Shown: positions 50,520-64,000 of the stretch, one piece after another
How the letters are laid out: each line of letters begins with the position of its first letter
Numbering within the stretch: the stretch's first letter is position 1
From: Lichenostomus cassidix
Lineage: Eukaryota; Chordata; Aves; Passeriformes; Meliphagidae
Reading direction: 5' to 3'
Length of the DNA stretch: 64,000 nt
NCBI GenBank assembly: GCA_008360975.2
Contig: CM039182.1
Coordinates: 85,839,405-85,903,404, forward strand
Translations under genes and position numbers: made by a program
Notes under the pieces: generated by a model
Database searches by the model: none
What the model saw: the letters and a program-made list of their open reading frames with translations, nothing else
What the model was told of the DNA's origin: nothing

Positions 50520-51725
50520 AGTTGCAGGCAACTGAACTGGTCCAACAGGATGCTGAAGGAATATGGAATACACATCTGGAGTATTGACCCTGGCTGGATG
50601 CCAGGTGCCCACAAAAGTCTCTCTGCCCCTCTCCTCCTCAGCTGGACACAGAAAATATAACAAAGGGTTCATGGGACAAGATAAGAGCAGGAAGAGATCT
50701 CTCACCAGGGACCATCACAGGCAAAACAGATTCATGATGGGGAAATCAGTTCAATTTATTACCAATCAATTCAGAGTAGGAGGTGAAATAAAACCACATC
50801 TCGAAGAAACCTCCCACCCATCCCTTCTCCACAGGCTAAACTTCACTCCCAGTTTTCTCCACCTTCTCCTCTCCCCAGCAGCACAGGGGAATGGGGAATG
50901 GGGGTTACAGTCAGTTCATCACATCCTGGCTCTGCCTCTCCTTCCTCCACAGAGGGAGGATTACTCACACTTCTCCCCTGCTCCCACAGGAAACAGCCCT
51001 TGACAAACTTCTCCAACCTGAGTCCTTCCCACGGGCTGCAGTTCTCCATGAACTGCTCCAGCATGTGTCCCTTCCATAGGCTGCAGTCCTCCAGGGACAG
51101 ATTGGTGTAGCATGAGTTTCCTATACAGTACCCCAGAGGGTACTGTAAGGGATGGGCTCAGCCTTGGCAAGTGGCAGATCCCTCTGAGACATGGCTGCCA
51201 TTGGTTCCATTGGACACAGGGGAAGTTTCTAGCAGCTTCTCAGAGAAGACACCTCTAACTCACTAGCAAAACCTTGCCACACAAACCCAGCCACACAATC
51301 CAGTGACACAGCAGTAACACACATGCAGTCATTGAGTGCTCCCTTTGCTCTGAGAGACACCCAAAGCAGACAGACCTGACCAAGGCGTCAAAAATTGCTG
51401 GAACACATGCTGCACTCACCTCCTCTGCAGGTTTACAGCCATCTGGATGGTCCACTAGCACTGGTGGCAAAATCCCAACACATTGCTGTAGAGCACCTGC
51501 GGCAGGAACCATAGAGCAACAGACTGGCCTAAGCCATCCCGACATGAACGTAGAAGCAAAAGGGGTCTTCCACCAGCAAGGTCTTAAGGCTGTCCTAGAG
51601 GAAAAACAGAAATTCAGATTAGTTCCTAGCTCAGTTCTGGCAGAGCTTGAGGTGGAAGGGGAAAGAAGTTTCTCATTTAAGATTTCAAAATCTAAAATGC
51701 TATGCAAGGGAGAAGGAGTCAAAGA
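50520..51725. repeat. Probable dispersed avian repeat (LTR or ERV-derived), family not assigned
   Basis: Relatively GC-rich. It holds roughly 45-bp near-repeats: 'gtccttcccacgggctgcag' at 51022 and 'gtcccttccataggctgcag' at 51067, each followed by ctccatgaactgctcc- or ctccagggacag-type text. Sections such as 'ctggatgccaggtgcccac', 'gaaaatataacaaag' and 'aatttattaccaatca' look like a multicopy avian LTR or internal ERV sequence I have seen in bird genomes, but I cannot name it. Open frames of 146 and 155 codons inside are probably incidental. Confidence 0.5.
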
Positions 51726-52136
51726 TTGTTTCTAAAAAGAGGCAGTGAACTGAGCCTGTGAGGAAAACAACATATGCAGGGTAGAGTGGAGAGGTGGAAC
51801 AAGTCATCAACATTTTTTAGCCTTCCAGATGATATGATTTAAGTGGGAGGACTGCCTGTCCTCCCAAATAAGCCGTTATCTATTTTTGAGTTCTATATAT
51901 GTCGTCCTCTATCCAATCATGAATACTTAGCACAACAAACTATGAATTGTTCTCAATAAGGCAAGAAAACAGCCTCCTCCACAAACAGCACACATTCACA
52001 TGAGCAGCTCCCCAGATGATCACTCTTTTGGACTAAAGATTTCTATACATATTCTAGTTTATAGATGTTGGCTTTTTACATTCTTTCATCTCTCGCCCAC
52101 AAGTTAAACATTAGCATTTATAATGACAGCTTTTGC

Positions 52137-52151
52137 AAAAAAAAAAAAAAA
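52137..52151. repeat. Poly-A tract
   Basis: About 15 A residues. No adjoining retroposon was recognised. Confidence 0.85.
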
Positions 52152-54345
52152 GTATTATGACACTAACACAGACTTGACACTTAAGAAGCAACGTTTTTTC
52201 ACTCCTAGAAAAAAAAAGTGACACCTGAAAAATGATGCCTGAGCCTTTCCAAGTCTTATCTGTTAAAACTTTAGCAATATTGAATGAATTCCTTCAAATC
52301 TCTTCCTTTGCCCAGTTAATACAACAAAGTCTGAAGGAAATTCCAAGCAGCTGAAAAGTAAAGAATGCATCTTAACATTCAAGAGAGATTTGTTCAATTT
52401 TTAATGCAGTTGTAATTTGTCTACACTTAGGTAATATTTGCCATATATTATACAAGCTTGTATCTTGCATTTGCCTTATTACACCTGAACCTACTATGTT
52501 ACTCAAGTTTCTTGCTCTGCCAGTTTAAACTGTTACTTCTATGTATCTTTCAAGGTATTTTTCATGCCAGATGAAAAACTTTGTACAAGGGAGAAAAAAA
52601 AAGATGCTAACACTATAGTAACATGACAGTATGGAGAAAGCACATGGTAAGGAAAGCTAAGATTGGCAATGACAGAAAAGGTGTTTGCCAGCTACCTAAT
52701 TATTACCCTAATACTGAAGCAGGTGAAATAATACTTGGCAGTTTCCCATTTATTGCATACCAAAGTAGAAGAGGAGAATGTCTTGGCTTAAAGTCTGATT
52801 ATTAAAAGAACTGGCTAAAGATCTCCTAGAAATAATACCAATTTTTACCAAATCTGAAAAAAATAGTTAAGTTTCAAAGAGCCAGGAAAATATGATCCAA
52901 GACAACCAATAGCACATGTAACATAATTTTTTTCCCTTTCTGAACATGTTAATATGAGAGATCATGAGACAATTCTGAAGAGACCCAAACCTCCTCTATC
53001 AAAGCAAATTAGCTGATGCCTTCAAGAGGTTAAATAGACTTCCATGATATATGTGATTAGGCTCTACACATTGCTCTGTAACATGCAATACACACACACA
53101 AAAATCAGTGTTTCTTACTCTAAATTAGCTTTTTGTGCAGCACTTTTCTTCACTAAAACTCAGGTCCCTTACACAGGTGAAGGACACAATCCATTTTCAC
53201 CAATGGGGAAACTCATCTGTGACTAAGTGGCTGGCAAGTCTGGGAGAAAATTTTCTTCTATCTGCTCTAGAGTTTTAACTGAAGTATCTCTCTGTACATC
53301 TGTGTGGTTAGATGAAGATCCTTATTATAGTGATTTTGCTAATTTATATATTTCTTCAAAGGATCCTACTATTCAGGCTCTTTGTTCAGTGCTGTCCAGA
53401 CACTGACTAGAAATAGCCCTTAGAACACAAAACCAAACACCAAACAATGAGAGCAGGACACACAGAGAATGGCCCATGTTGCCATTAGCAAGCAAGGCAC
53501 AGCTGCCAAGGGCAGATGTTCCCTTATTTGTAGTGAGCTTCTACACACTTAAAAGCTTACAACTTTCCTTGATCTTTTCTCTGGGTTACAGAAATGCGAA
53601 TTCCATCATTCCTTCTGCACATACCAGCTTTCCTAAATCATCAGTCATTACCCTCCTGAGGCAAATTAAATGTACCCACATCTTTCTTGAAGTACAATGG
53701 CCAAAACAGATATAATACCTGCCCTTCACAAAACAGACCAGGGCAAAATGTCCACTCCATATCCTCCAGATCATACCACCAATTAGTCATGCCAATGCAT
53801 ACATACACCTCTTCTTTGTCAACAATGCTGCAGGGTTAGCTCTCATTTTATAATACATGGTGAGGACCGGGGTGGCAGGAGGAACTTAATAGATGTTCTC
53901 CCTATTTTATGTTATTTTGACCTAAATATAAAGCACTTCACTTGTTTTTCTAAATGAAATCCTATTCTTCCAGTCCATCTTTGCAACATTTAAGATTTTT
54001 CTGAATTGTCATCCCATCTTTATGTAACTGCATTTATTCCTAAACACATCCTGTCTTCAGATTTCACAACCATATGCTAATTAGCCAGTACAAACAAGAA
54101 GAGTTAGCTGAAACAACTATACAAAATCCCATACAATATGCTTTCCTTGATGAATGTGAACTACTGAAAAAAACCTCTGGCTACTGTTAACCTAATCAGT
54201 TTACACACATCCTAAAATAGCTTTTTTTATCTAGGCCATATTTCCTTAGTTTGCTCTGTAACAGAATCACATGTGGCTTTCTCCAGTCCACAGATTTCCT
54301 GTTATAGAGGATGTTACATTGCCTTGGTTATGCATTTCTGATCTT

Positions 54346-55005
54346 CACAGAATCATAGAAGCATTTGGATTGGAAGGAACCTTAAAGACCATCCAGTTCT
54401 AACGCCCCTGCCATGAGCAGGGACATCTTCCACCATACCAGGTTGCTGAAAGCCCCATCCAACCTGGCCTGGAACACCTCCAGGGATAGGGCATCCTTAA
54501 CAACTCTGGACAATCTGTTCCAGTGCATCACCACCCTCACAGTAGAGAAGTTCTTTTTTATATCTAATCTATTTACCCTCTTTCAGTTAAAAGCCATTAC
54601 CCCTTGTCCTATCACTATCTGTCCTTGTAAAAAGTCCCTCTCCAGCTCTCCTCTAGAATTTTAGGTACTGGAAGGCATAAGGTCTCCCTAGAGCCTTCTT
54701 TTCTCCAGGCTCTTCTCTCAGCCTGTCTGCATAGATGTGCTCCAGCCCTCCGATCACCTTGGTGTCCCTCCTCTGGACTCACTCCAGCACGTGCACATGC
54801 TTCCTTTGCTGGAGGCCCCAGAGCTGGATGCAGTGTTCCAGATGAGGTCTCACCAGAGCAGAGCAGAGGGGCAGAATCACCTCCCTTGCCCTGCTGGCCA
54901 TGCAGCTTTGGATAAATCCCAGGACATGGTTGGCTTTCTGGGCTGCCAGTGCACATGGCTAGGTCATGCTGAGCTCCCCATCCAACAACAAAACCACTCC
55001 CCACC
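54346..55005 (-). mobile_element. CR1 LINE, 5'-truncated, about 660 bp
   Basis: Reverse-oriented CR1: starts 'cacagaatcatagaagcatt', then 'ttggaaggaaccttaaagac', 'ccaacctggcctggaacacc', 'ccctttgtccta'-like text, 'cactccagcacgtgcacatg', 'agctggatgcagtgttccag', 'aggtctcaccagagcagagc', 'gctttctgggctgccagtgc'. This is the longest CR1 copy here. The far boundary is approximate. Confidence 0.92.
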
Positions 55006-55039
55006 CAACCTGTATTTGTATCCCAATCCAATTCTCCAT

Positions 55040-55328
55040 CCCCCCCACTTCCTGCTTGACGGAATCACGGGCATGATGTTCAATGGTATGGAATATCCCT
55101 TTGTCCAGTTGGGTCAGCTATCCTGGCCATGCTCCCTCACAGCTTTTTGCATACCTCCTCACTGTCAGGCGAATGGGGCACTAAAATTCCTTGATTTGGA
55201 GCAAGCCCTACTTAGCAACAACTAAAACATCAGTGTCTTATCAACATTATTCTCATACTGAATCCAAAAAACAGCTCTATCTCCTACCAAGAAGAACATT
55301 AATTCTATCCCAGCCAAAAACCAGGACA
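55040..55328 (-). repeat. 5' part of an ERVL-type LTR (fragment)
   Basis: On the minus strand it begins TGTCCTGGTTTTTGGCTGGG at 55328. It contains 'gatagaattaatgttcttct', 'agtatgagaataatgttgat' and 'gggatattccataccattga', the same hallmark as in 32484-33035. It stops where the CR1 copy begins, so only the U3 half remains. Confidence 0.8.
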
Positions 55329-56122
55329 TCACTTAAAAATGAAGAAAAGTTTATTTGAAACTTATTTAAACCTAAACAAATTTTAGCCAGTCACTCTAAT
55401 ATGCTGACCAGATTCAGAGTCACAATGTTTGTAGAGGGCAAAATATAACTGTCTTGTATTCAAGTGAATACTGAATAGTCTCAATATTTACATTCCTATT
55501 ATGCAGAGATCTTCCTTCTGATACATTTAGTGTTAAAAACAGCAACAATCATGCAGAGCTATCTGTGCCCAATGAAATATCTATCCTTACTTGCCACACC
55601 CCACTTATCACTTTCACCTCTTCCTAAACATAATACAGATTGACTGTATGATTTTTTTAGTCATGCATTACCTTCTAGTCCATGCAGTCAACTTCATCTG
55701 TATTCAGTGAAACACCTCCCCACACACACACAAAATCATGCAGCTGCCATAAAGTATGGACCCAACTCCATTGCATCAACTTATTTTTCTACCAGCTCAG
55801 TACATTGGTATGACTCTGCACAAGGTCAAGAAAAACCATTGCAAGACAGTAAACAGAAAAGTATTAAATTATTAGGCTGCCATTAAACTCTGGAGAAAAC
55901 AGATTTGTAACACTGAGAAAACCACACCTTCTTCCTGTTGTACTTGAAGTGACCAAAAACGCATAAAAAACCCAAGTGTACAACAAGACAACCACAATTT
56001 TGTTCCATAAGTGTCCATAATTTTATCTTGTACAGAAAGACAGCAAGTGAAAAAAATAATTTGAATAAATCTTTCTTAATGGAGACAATCCAAAGATTTT
56101 TTTCCCTTCATGCAACTTGTCT

Positions 56123-56140
56123 AAAAAAAAAAAAAAAAAA
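56123..56140. repeat. Poly-A tract
   Basis: Eighteen A residues, with no recognisable element attached. Confidence 0.9.
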
Positions 56141-59100
56141 GGATTCATAGGCATCATTTATAATAGAATCAGCAAAACCATAAAGACAGGTATTATGTTT
56201 AACAGGTGTTAAGTACACACTGCTATCATATTATCTCCCCAAAACTTAGGAAAAAAAAACTGTCAAGATAACAGTTGCTTTGATCAGACTGACATCTAAA
56301 GTGTATGTCATTTCTGTTCTTGGCCTTCACTACAGGCTGTTCACCAACCAAGCAATGATTCTGGCACACACAGCCATGCAGACAATGCAGCAGCACCTTC
56401 CTCTCTCACAGGCCTCCTGCTGCCCATGGGGACAGGGACTCAAAGCAACACAAGCCAGCACATGCAGTATGTGAAAGGGACAAATACCCCCATAGAGGTA
56501 TTTTGAAGTAAATATGATTCTTACAAGTCAACTGTCAAATGCACCCCCAACCTCTACCCCCATATCAAGGATACTGCAAAGCTCATTTTTATGTTGTTTG
56601 AGAATAGTACACTGCTGGAAAGCACCAGAACAAAATAAAAATACAAGAAAGTCTACTGCTCTCACCAGTGAAATGTCTACTCTCATATTCAGCATCATTA
56701 CTAAATCTCTTTGGACTGTAAGAAATAGCTTTTTCATAATTCAAACTACCTACACAGAATTGTTCAACTCAAAAACCCAAACAAACAAAAAATTTTCATA
56801 ACCTCACAACTGCTCTCCAGAAAGACAAAACCCCAAATTATTTACAAATCAGAAGCACTGCAGGTTTGTAAAGATGATAGAAATCTTTCTTAACTATCAT
56901 GACTCAAAACCATTAGCAAGGCAACCAGCAAAACCAGTTTATTTTGATAGCATTAACTTACATCAGCTTTAAGTAGGAGCACAAAGCATCCATCCAGGCA
57001 TGATTGCCTCCAGTGGGACTATCAACAAAGAGTTGTGTGTTGACTGCTGCGAGCTGGCAGACACCCTCTGCACCTTCTCTTCAGCCACCAGGAAACACTA
57101 CCCTCATTGTTTCACAAGTACGCAAAGCAACCAGCGCTGGTGTGTATGGAGGATGTGAGCCACAGTGCAAAATGCATTAGACACCTCTCAGCTCCTTCAA
57201 TTGACAAAACATTCACTATGAAGGAAACCAGAAGTCAAAAAAAATAATTTTTGTGTCAACTGAAGTTTTGTGTTTGCATTGTTTGTTTATAAAGAGTGGG
57301 TAGTGTAGTTTTCCAGTAATGTTTCTATTGTAATAGGCTATGAAAACATAAAGACTGAGCTGTACTTTGCTCTAAAAACTCCACCTTCCTACCCAATTGC
57401 AACTCCAGTCTTGTCCTCTTGTCCCTTGCTTGTATGAGCTCAGGTGGGACCAGCAGCAGATGCACATCCCTGACACTACAGACAACACACTTCCTGTGTA
57501 AAGAGCACTGACTTTGGACTGCGCTGGCAGCTGTTCGCCACAAGTGACATGAAGCTCAGGAGACAAGACATGGTTATTGCTTACTCTAACACATCAAGTA
57601 CTCAACCTCCTTAAAAAACACAGGTATGGCAACAGCCTTAGAGCAAGCACAGCAACCAGGCAGAATCATCAGCCCCTCCAGGGTGCAAACCTGCAGTAAC
57701 CCCAACTACCTGTACGTGTATAGCTGTGTACACAGCGTGAGTTTCTTCACTTAGTTTTTATAAATGTGGCTCGGTTTCCATTTTCAGAATACTGCTCTTT
57801 GATAGAAAAAGTGTACATAATATTAGCGCTGGCAAACAAACAGAGCATCCCTTCAGCTGAGAAAGATGGTGCTTTCTGATGAGTTAGGGAAGACTAGAAA
57901 ATGTTAAACAGAAAAGAGTACAAGTTGCCAGACCTATTGAGTAAAAACATCCTATTTAATTATGAATACAGAATAGTTAAAATATGTAACTACATTAAAA
58001 TCAATGACAGCTGCCCTAATAAATTTTACATTCTGCAAAATTACGTGCCCTATGATCAATGCTTTCTTCAACAGCACAAAGACAGCTTCAGGGAAGCTGT
58101 CTGCTCTATTCTCAGATATAATACTCAAAACAATAATCTGTAGCTTCTCTTTCTCTGATCTGATGGAAAACACCCAGATAATAGTAAAGCTTACAGGTGT
58201 GGAAGGCATGGGAGAACTGTGTTTAGGGAAAAAATGTACATGAGTTATTGCCATACCCCGTTTCTTCATTACCACTGGTAATTACTAATGGAACTACAGA
58301 GTGAAATAACTACAAATATTTCCCATTATCTCAGAGATATGATCAGAGGGATGTAAAATTACAGGCATCCAAATATACTGCTTTAATGGTGCTTAAAAGA
58401 TCACAACCTCTGCTTTCCATGGGCAACTGCGAGATAATAAATCTACAGCAACTCTATTCTATATGCAGAGAAAGGGAGCTACTGAATTGTTCTAATCAAA
58501 GGCTTAGAGTTTTTGAGTTCACACACACAGAGTATTATAGCAGGAATTATAGCACATTACTTAAGAGTGAGAAAAGTGGGAGGGGAGGTAACTGAGCAAG
58601 ATCCTAAGACTTGCCATTCACAAGAGGCAGAACTCAAAAGAAATCAACCGGTAAATTTGTAAAAGCAAATGTCACATTTACACAATGCTTCTCAACATTT
58701 ACAAAGGACCTCAATGATATTAATATTTTCTCACAAAGATAATAAACAAAGTGCTAAGTGGTAGGAAATCCCCAAAGTAAAACCACTGCTCCACGCATCC
58801 AATTATGTCTCTTTAGACACTGAGAAATCATTTCTTGCAGCACTCTGGCATGAGACAACTACTGTCTATTCATCTCTATAGCTTCATTACGAAAGAAGTA
58901 TAAATATTAGAGTTCTGAAATAAATAATTTGTGGCTGTATACAGAGGTAAAAAAAGGCTGTTTATGTATTTACTAACTTAAGAACTAAATGAAACCATAA
59001 AAAGCCCTCACAGATCAAACAGGAAGTAGTCTCTTGCACTATGTAATTAGCACTTGTTAATCAAAGAGGGAAATGAGAAAATTGTATTCTTATCCACAAG

Positions 59101-62100
59101 CTTTTACGAAGTCTTATATTATCACACATTACAACGTTAGCCCCCAGTAAGCAATGGAAATCTTAGAGACAGCTGTTTAAGAGGTGAACAAGTATATCAT
59201 AACTCCAAAGTCCAAAACAACACATTGCTTCTTAGGAGGACTTTAACTCAGGGAACAGTTATGTCTACAGTACACAAAAATAAACCTTTAGAAAAAAGTT
59301 ACCCTAGGGCACAGAGGTAATACATAGAACCTTCCCTAGGAAAAAAAAGTCTGGTCCAGGGACTCAGTTCTTTGAAAATATTAATGTTCTATTTAAAACC
59401 AAAATTTTGTGGTGAGGGAAATAAATAGAGAAGAAGAATGGTTTTCTGCCTCCTGCCAGATTTAAAGCTTTCAGTAAGACTGTCTGTCAGTGTCAACAGG
59501 AGAAAACATACCCAAACCAACAAACTGCTTTGCTGAGCATATGTCTTCATGCACAAATACTAACCCTCCCACAGAAATTCTAGTTTCGGATATATGCATC
59601 TGCCTCCAGGCAAAGCTCTGCTGCTTGCAACAGTATCTGAAATTTGGCTGAGCTGACAAATGACTATCATTTCTCACTTGCAAGAGTAGGAAGATCGCTT
59701 TAAAAAACAACAGCAACAAAATATTCCATTCTTCTATGTAAAATAAAGCAGGCAAAGTTCTTCTGGCTTCAGGTGAGATACCGGTCCCTAATTCAGGAAG
59801 TTTTGTTTACCATGGAGGAACACAGGAAACATTACGTTATCAAGTTTCCAAAACAATGGATTCAGTTAGTAATACAGATCCTCATTTTTTTCTTGTCCCT
59901 TTTTTGTGAAGTCAGTAACTACTTTCACGTAGTTGAAACAGAATCCTGAGAGCTATTAACACTGTCAAAACAAGGATGAGGAAACTGCGACAATAACCCA
60001 ATGAATTAGCTTTTCTAAAAAAAGCACTGCTGTTTTAATGCAGCCTTTGGCAATGCAGCAATCCAGCCCACAGTTTCCCAAGTCATGCTGCAAACCTTAA
60101 GGTTTCTTCCTAGAAATATCCCATTTCACTTGATTTACTAATTGCTGAGTCAGTCAGCTGTTTGCAGCATCTTTCTTTTTACAAGCACAAACCCAAAAGA
60201 TATTTCAGTATGCAGGAAACAAGGTATGCAGTTTACATACACTTCATGCTTAAAACAAGAGGAAAAAAAATACTGAAAATCAGCACTGCAGCTCAAGGAC
60301 TGCATAATAACATCCCCTAGTCCCTAAGCATTTGCTCTATCCCCACACTCCTTTCTGACAACATCACAGTTGGGTACAGATTAGAGCTAATTCAGCACAG
60401 AAATATACTGCAATTGAGAAATTTTTGCAATCTATTTCACCACCCTTGCCAAAGGAAGGGAAAGAATGGCCAGGAAAAGACTTTACTTCAGCAGCAGGGG
60501 CAGACTCATGAAGCTGAAAACCTAATTCTCAAATTTTGAGAGTTGCCACTGTTCTTACACCAAATCTCAACATGCCTATTATGTGGTAATTATATCTTCT
60601 ATTTTCTCCAATTCTGCAGTGTTTTTCAGTTATTCTGTACCAGTTTTCCACCTCAATTTAAACAGCTCCTTAGCTGCTGGGCCAGAAACATTGTTAATTA
60701 CATCACAACATCATGAGGAAAAGATTATTAATCTGATATTTGGCAGAATGCTCCAGGGTCTGAGAAACTTTCATTACTGGAAATCTCCATCAGTTATTCA
60801 GATATGAATTTGACCACTTAGAATTTTCAATAACTGGAAAGACATGAGCTGCTTCCCTAAACACCTGACTGATTCAGGGTTGAGGAATAATTCTTGCTTG
60901 AATATTCCAGAAAGAGACAAAACAGGAATCTTCCATATAGAAGTTCATTCTAGTGTACATCAAAAGCTAGGCAACAATATGAAAACATGCATAATGCCTA
61001 AGTTCCTAATCAGCCCTTAAAAACAAAATTACTAAAGATAAAATAGTGAAACAGGGCCAAGCAACTGCTATGCTGAAAGGAAGGTCAGGATATTGAGAAC
61101 TATGATTTACAGAAGAATAAAATCTGAACTTTTTATTTGGTAAGTGGCTATGTTATACTGCAGAGCATTTCAGGAAGCATCAAAATGAAAGACAGCACCT
61201 TTTAAAAATACAGTTAAATAAAAAAGCAATAAAAAAAATAATGTATTACTTTTGTTCAATCAACACTGGATTATTTTTATTCCTTTAGACAGATGGGAAA
61301 ATTCTTTGGAAGTACTATACTGTTTTAAACCACTCATACTAAAATGTTTAAGTTGTCATGCAGCAAAGCAAGCAGGGAGCTCTCAACACTTCTGCCCACC
61401 TCATGACAGGCCAAAACAAAGCCTCCCAACTCATTCAGCTCTCAGCTCAACTGTTTGACAAAGTTATATACTTTATAAATGACTTCTTAACATTTGCTCA
61501 GGTGGAATGTATCAAATGACTTTTTTTTTGTATAGGTTAGGAAATGTGCTATGATATTTAAAGACTCAAATTCAACTCATTACTAGTAATTGCAATAGAG
61601 AAAGCAGTGCCAGCTCAAAGAGCATTTCTAAAACCTTCCTTTGCAACCAAAAACTTGGGGCTTGCCACATCCTCCCTGTGAGGCTCCTATCAAAAAAAAA
61701 AGACCATCCATTTATTGAAATACCTGACCTGGATTTCTATGATGATAGATGAACATTTAGCTTCAGATGACTTTGATATAAAATTAAGAAGAACCAACTC
61801 ATAAGTAGTAGCTCAAGTGCTTCATCAGCTTCAGAAGAATAGCAAATGCTGAGAATGGGTATTTGCTTTGCAAGCTGAAGTGTTCTACAGACCAAGAATG
61901 CTCAAACCACTGATTTGTCAGCATTGCTCTTAGTTTTGTAGGAAAAAGTGTTGCACACTTCCAGAAAGCAAGTCCTAAATAAGCTCTAAATAAAAATATG
62001 ATGACTTAAATATGATGCTTTCAGCAAAAGCCTTATCAACCTTCAATATTAATGGGAAAAATAGGTACAGAATGGAAAATTAAATTTGATTTTCCAAACC

Positions 62101-64000
62101 ATAATGACATTCTGCTTATTCATCAAGAACCAATATGGCAAAAATAGTTTGTAAAATACTTATAGTTCAGAGTTATCATCAGCACAGGAATGTAGAAGAA
62201 AATTACAACCGTTTAAAGAACACGTATATGTAACTTCTTATATATGGTCCATGGTTTGAAATATCATGTAACTTTTTGCTCAACAGACATTATGTCTTAT
62301 CCAAATACATAAAATGTCTTTCCCACCTTCCCAACAATTATTCCAACACAACCCAGGACTATATTGGTGTGCCCTACATTGTAACTGAAAGCAGATAATG
62401 TGCCTATTCTATATTCTCCTAGGCTATATAAACCCATCCCAAATCTTGCAAAGATCCCACTGGTATTGAAACTAAATCCTGTGTCAAGAGTAAATTTTAC
62501 TCTTGTCAGAGTCAAGAGGAGCAGGAAGGAGGAAGGTCAAACTGATTGTTTCCTATGTGATATTGGGTAGACAGGCAAACCATGCTAGTCAAAACTTTTA
62601 CCAACAGGTAAATTGTCCCCAGCCAACATTTCCACATTCTCTTAACAGTTCTGGGTACTTTTACTAATTACCTCGCTATACCTCTGTAACATCACTATTT
62701 GACAAAAGAAATAGTGAAATATTATTTAGCCATTTAAATAATAAAATTATCTTCTAGAGAAAAACATTTATATTCTATTCTTTCTTGCCAACTTTTCTGT
62801 TCTCTTTTCCTACAGGTTTTATTTTGCCTAGTTCCTGTCTGCCTTTATTTTGAGCCCCCAAAAAACACCTGCCAAAGCCTCTAATGCTAACACAAGATCT
62901 TTTATCCACTAAAAGATGCTTGATAGCATCACTCATGCCATCCAATCCCGATTTTCATCAATCTCAAATATTTGCTCTTTGAGGCAATCTACTTCTGCAA
63001 TAGTTTTCCTCAAAGCAATGTCTCATTATCAGATTTTGGGTTATTTTTTAAAGCAAAGGCCTAGCCTTTGACTGTTTACAAGTCACATACTGAAATAATT
63101 CCAAGCTGAGGAGCCAACAGAACAGTATTTCAATATTGTGACCCAGTGATTCACTTATGATGCTTTGAAAAGTATGTCAGTGACTCACGAACATCACCAG
63201 AATGACAAGAAGTTTGAGTGTAACAGGATTTTTTATATTATATGCAAATGGGAATTTTTTTGCTAACATGCAGTGAAATCCCTGTTAGAAAGGTCAACAT
63301 AAACATACAATTCAGATACCACTACCAACAGAAAAAATAGTTACAATGCACCTTAAGACAACCTATACTTTTTCTTAGGATTTATTAATTTCAAGGCTTG
63401 AAGTAACCAACTCCTTTCATGATTATACTGGTTTATGCCAAGAAAGTTGTTATAACATTACATATTACACACAAAAAAGCAGATAATTCAGCTAAAAACT
63501 AGAATGAAAGTACAGGTGATAACAATGTTAAAAATATGTCCATTCTTACATTAACAATTCACTTCAGTAACAGCCAAGTCTTTAAAATTAAATCATCTAA
63601 TTGCATTCATTCAGAAAAGTGAAGATTATGTTTATATTATTATTGGCAATGTAAAAAGTCTTTCTTAATAGTTTCTATGACATTACAGTGTAGAATACAT
63701 GTCCACCAAAGAAACAAAGTCATAACTAAATATCCAACAACTGAATTTGAAAGTTCCTTTACTAAATTTCTGAATTGCAGAAAGTTGCTTCATTAATGTT
63801 CTCATTGCCCTTTTCTGCGCAAGTAGCTGTCACAGTTAAGAAAGAAATCTCAAATTTCCCGATATAGTAAGGTATCCAGTTTAATTTTAGTGCAGGAAAT
63901 ATTAGCACAAAGACAGTAAATTGAGATTCTTCCCTTCCTTTTCCTCGTGTGATGCAGAAAGCAAATAATCTAGGTTATCACTCTCCCTTATGACAGCACC

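Larger units (their letters stand above)
47322..64000 (-). other. GALNT1 intron 1, distal part
   Basis: AT-rich sequence to the window end, with an unassigned dispersed repeat (50520-51725), a CR1 plus LTR composite (54346-55328) and A-runs at 52137-52151 and 56123-56140. The stretches 47322-50500, 51730-54340 and 55330-64000 show no recognisable gene, and no CpG island or promoter was found. Assignment to intron 1 assumes the noncoding first exon lies beyond 64000. Confidence 0.65.

Noticed and set aside
51255..51722. 155-codon minus-strand open frame
   Set aside because: It lies in a GC-rich repeat-like block, has no recognisable domain, and has no splice or promoter context.
54737..55225. 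162-codon plus-strand open frame
   Set aside because: It spans the junction of a reversed CR1 and an LTR fragment and matches neither CR1 ORF.

Overview
The window looks like nuclear DNA from a bird. It is AT-rich and intron-dominated, and it carries CR1-type LINE 3' ends (the 'tTGGACT..GATGATC...ATTCTGTGA' type of tail) and fragments of avian class III (ERVL-like) LTRs. I cannot fix the species. The LTR type is one I associate with neoavian or passerine genomes, but that is inference.

Only one host gene is visible: GALNT1 (polypeptide N-acetylgalactosaminyltransferase 1), on the minus strand. Seven exons can be placed to the base with consensus splice sites and consistent phases: 31351-31122 (5' UTR, start codon, membrane anchor), 24226-24052, 10887-10721, 4971-4764, 3238-3068, 1625-1508 and 551-371. 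They encode residues 1-386 (plus one base of codon 387) of a protein whose family length is about 559. That covers the cytosolic tail, the transmembrane anchor, the stem and most of the catalytic domain, including E127, D156, the D209-x-H211 motif, W316/E319/E322 and H344. The end of the catalytic domain and the ricin-type lectin domain lie off the low-coordinate end. The noncoding first exon and promoter lie off the high-coordinate end, so intron 1 exceeds 32 kb.

The main mobile element is a nearly intact ERVL-like endogenous retrovirus at 41433-47316, inside GALNT1 intron 1 and in the same orientation as the gene. It has two LTRs of about 510 bp, a 5-bp target duplication (aaagg), a perfect 18-nt tRNA-Lys1,2 primer-binding site, and gag and pol in one reading frame separated by a single UAG. 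It has no env and no dUTPase. Pol has one late frameshift at a T-run. The displaced tail frame then stays open to a TAA that abuts the 3' LTR. Gag begins with an unusual hydrophobic, apparently multi-pass membrane region. Outside one roughly 60-bp patch in U3 the LTRs differ at one site, which suggests a recent insertion.

The rest is intron with older repeats: CR1 copies at 14309-14784, 17571-17617, 24581-24892, 34545-34670, 36801-36842 and 54346-55005; ERVL-type LTR fragments at 13831-14084, 32484-33035 and 55040-55328; an unassigned dispersed repeat near 50.5-51.7 kb; a GC-rich island near 27.8-28.3 kb; and several microsatellites and short tandem duplications. I saw no second host gene, no RNA gene, no CRISPR array and no prokaryotic operon structure. 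The best candidate for something less familiar is the env-less ERV whose Gag carries a membrane domain.
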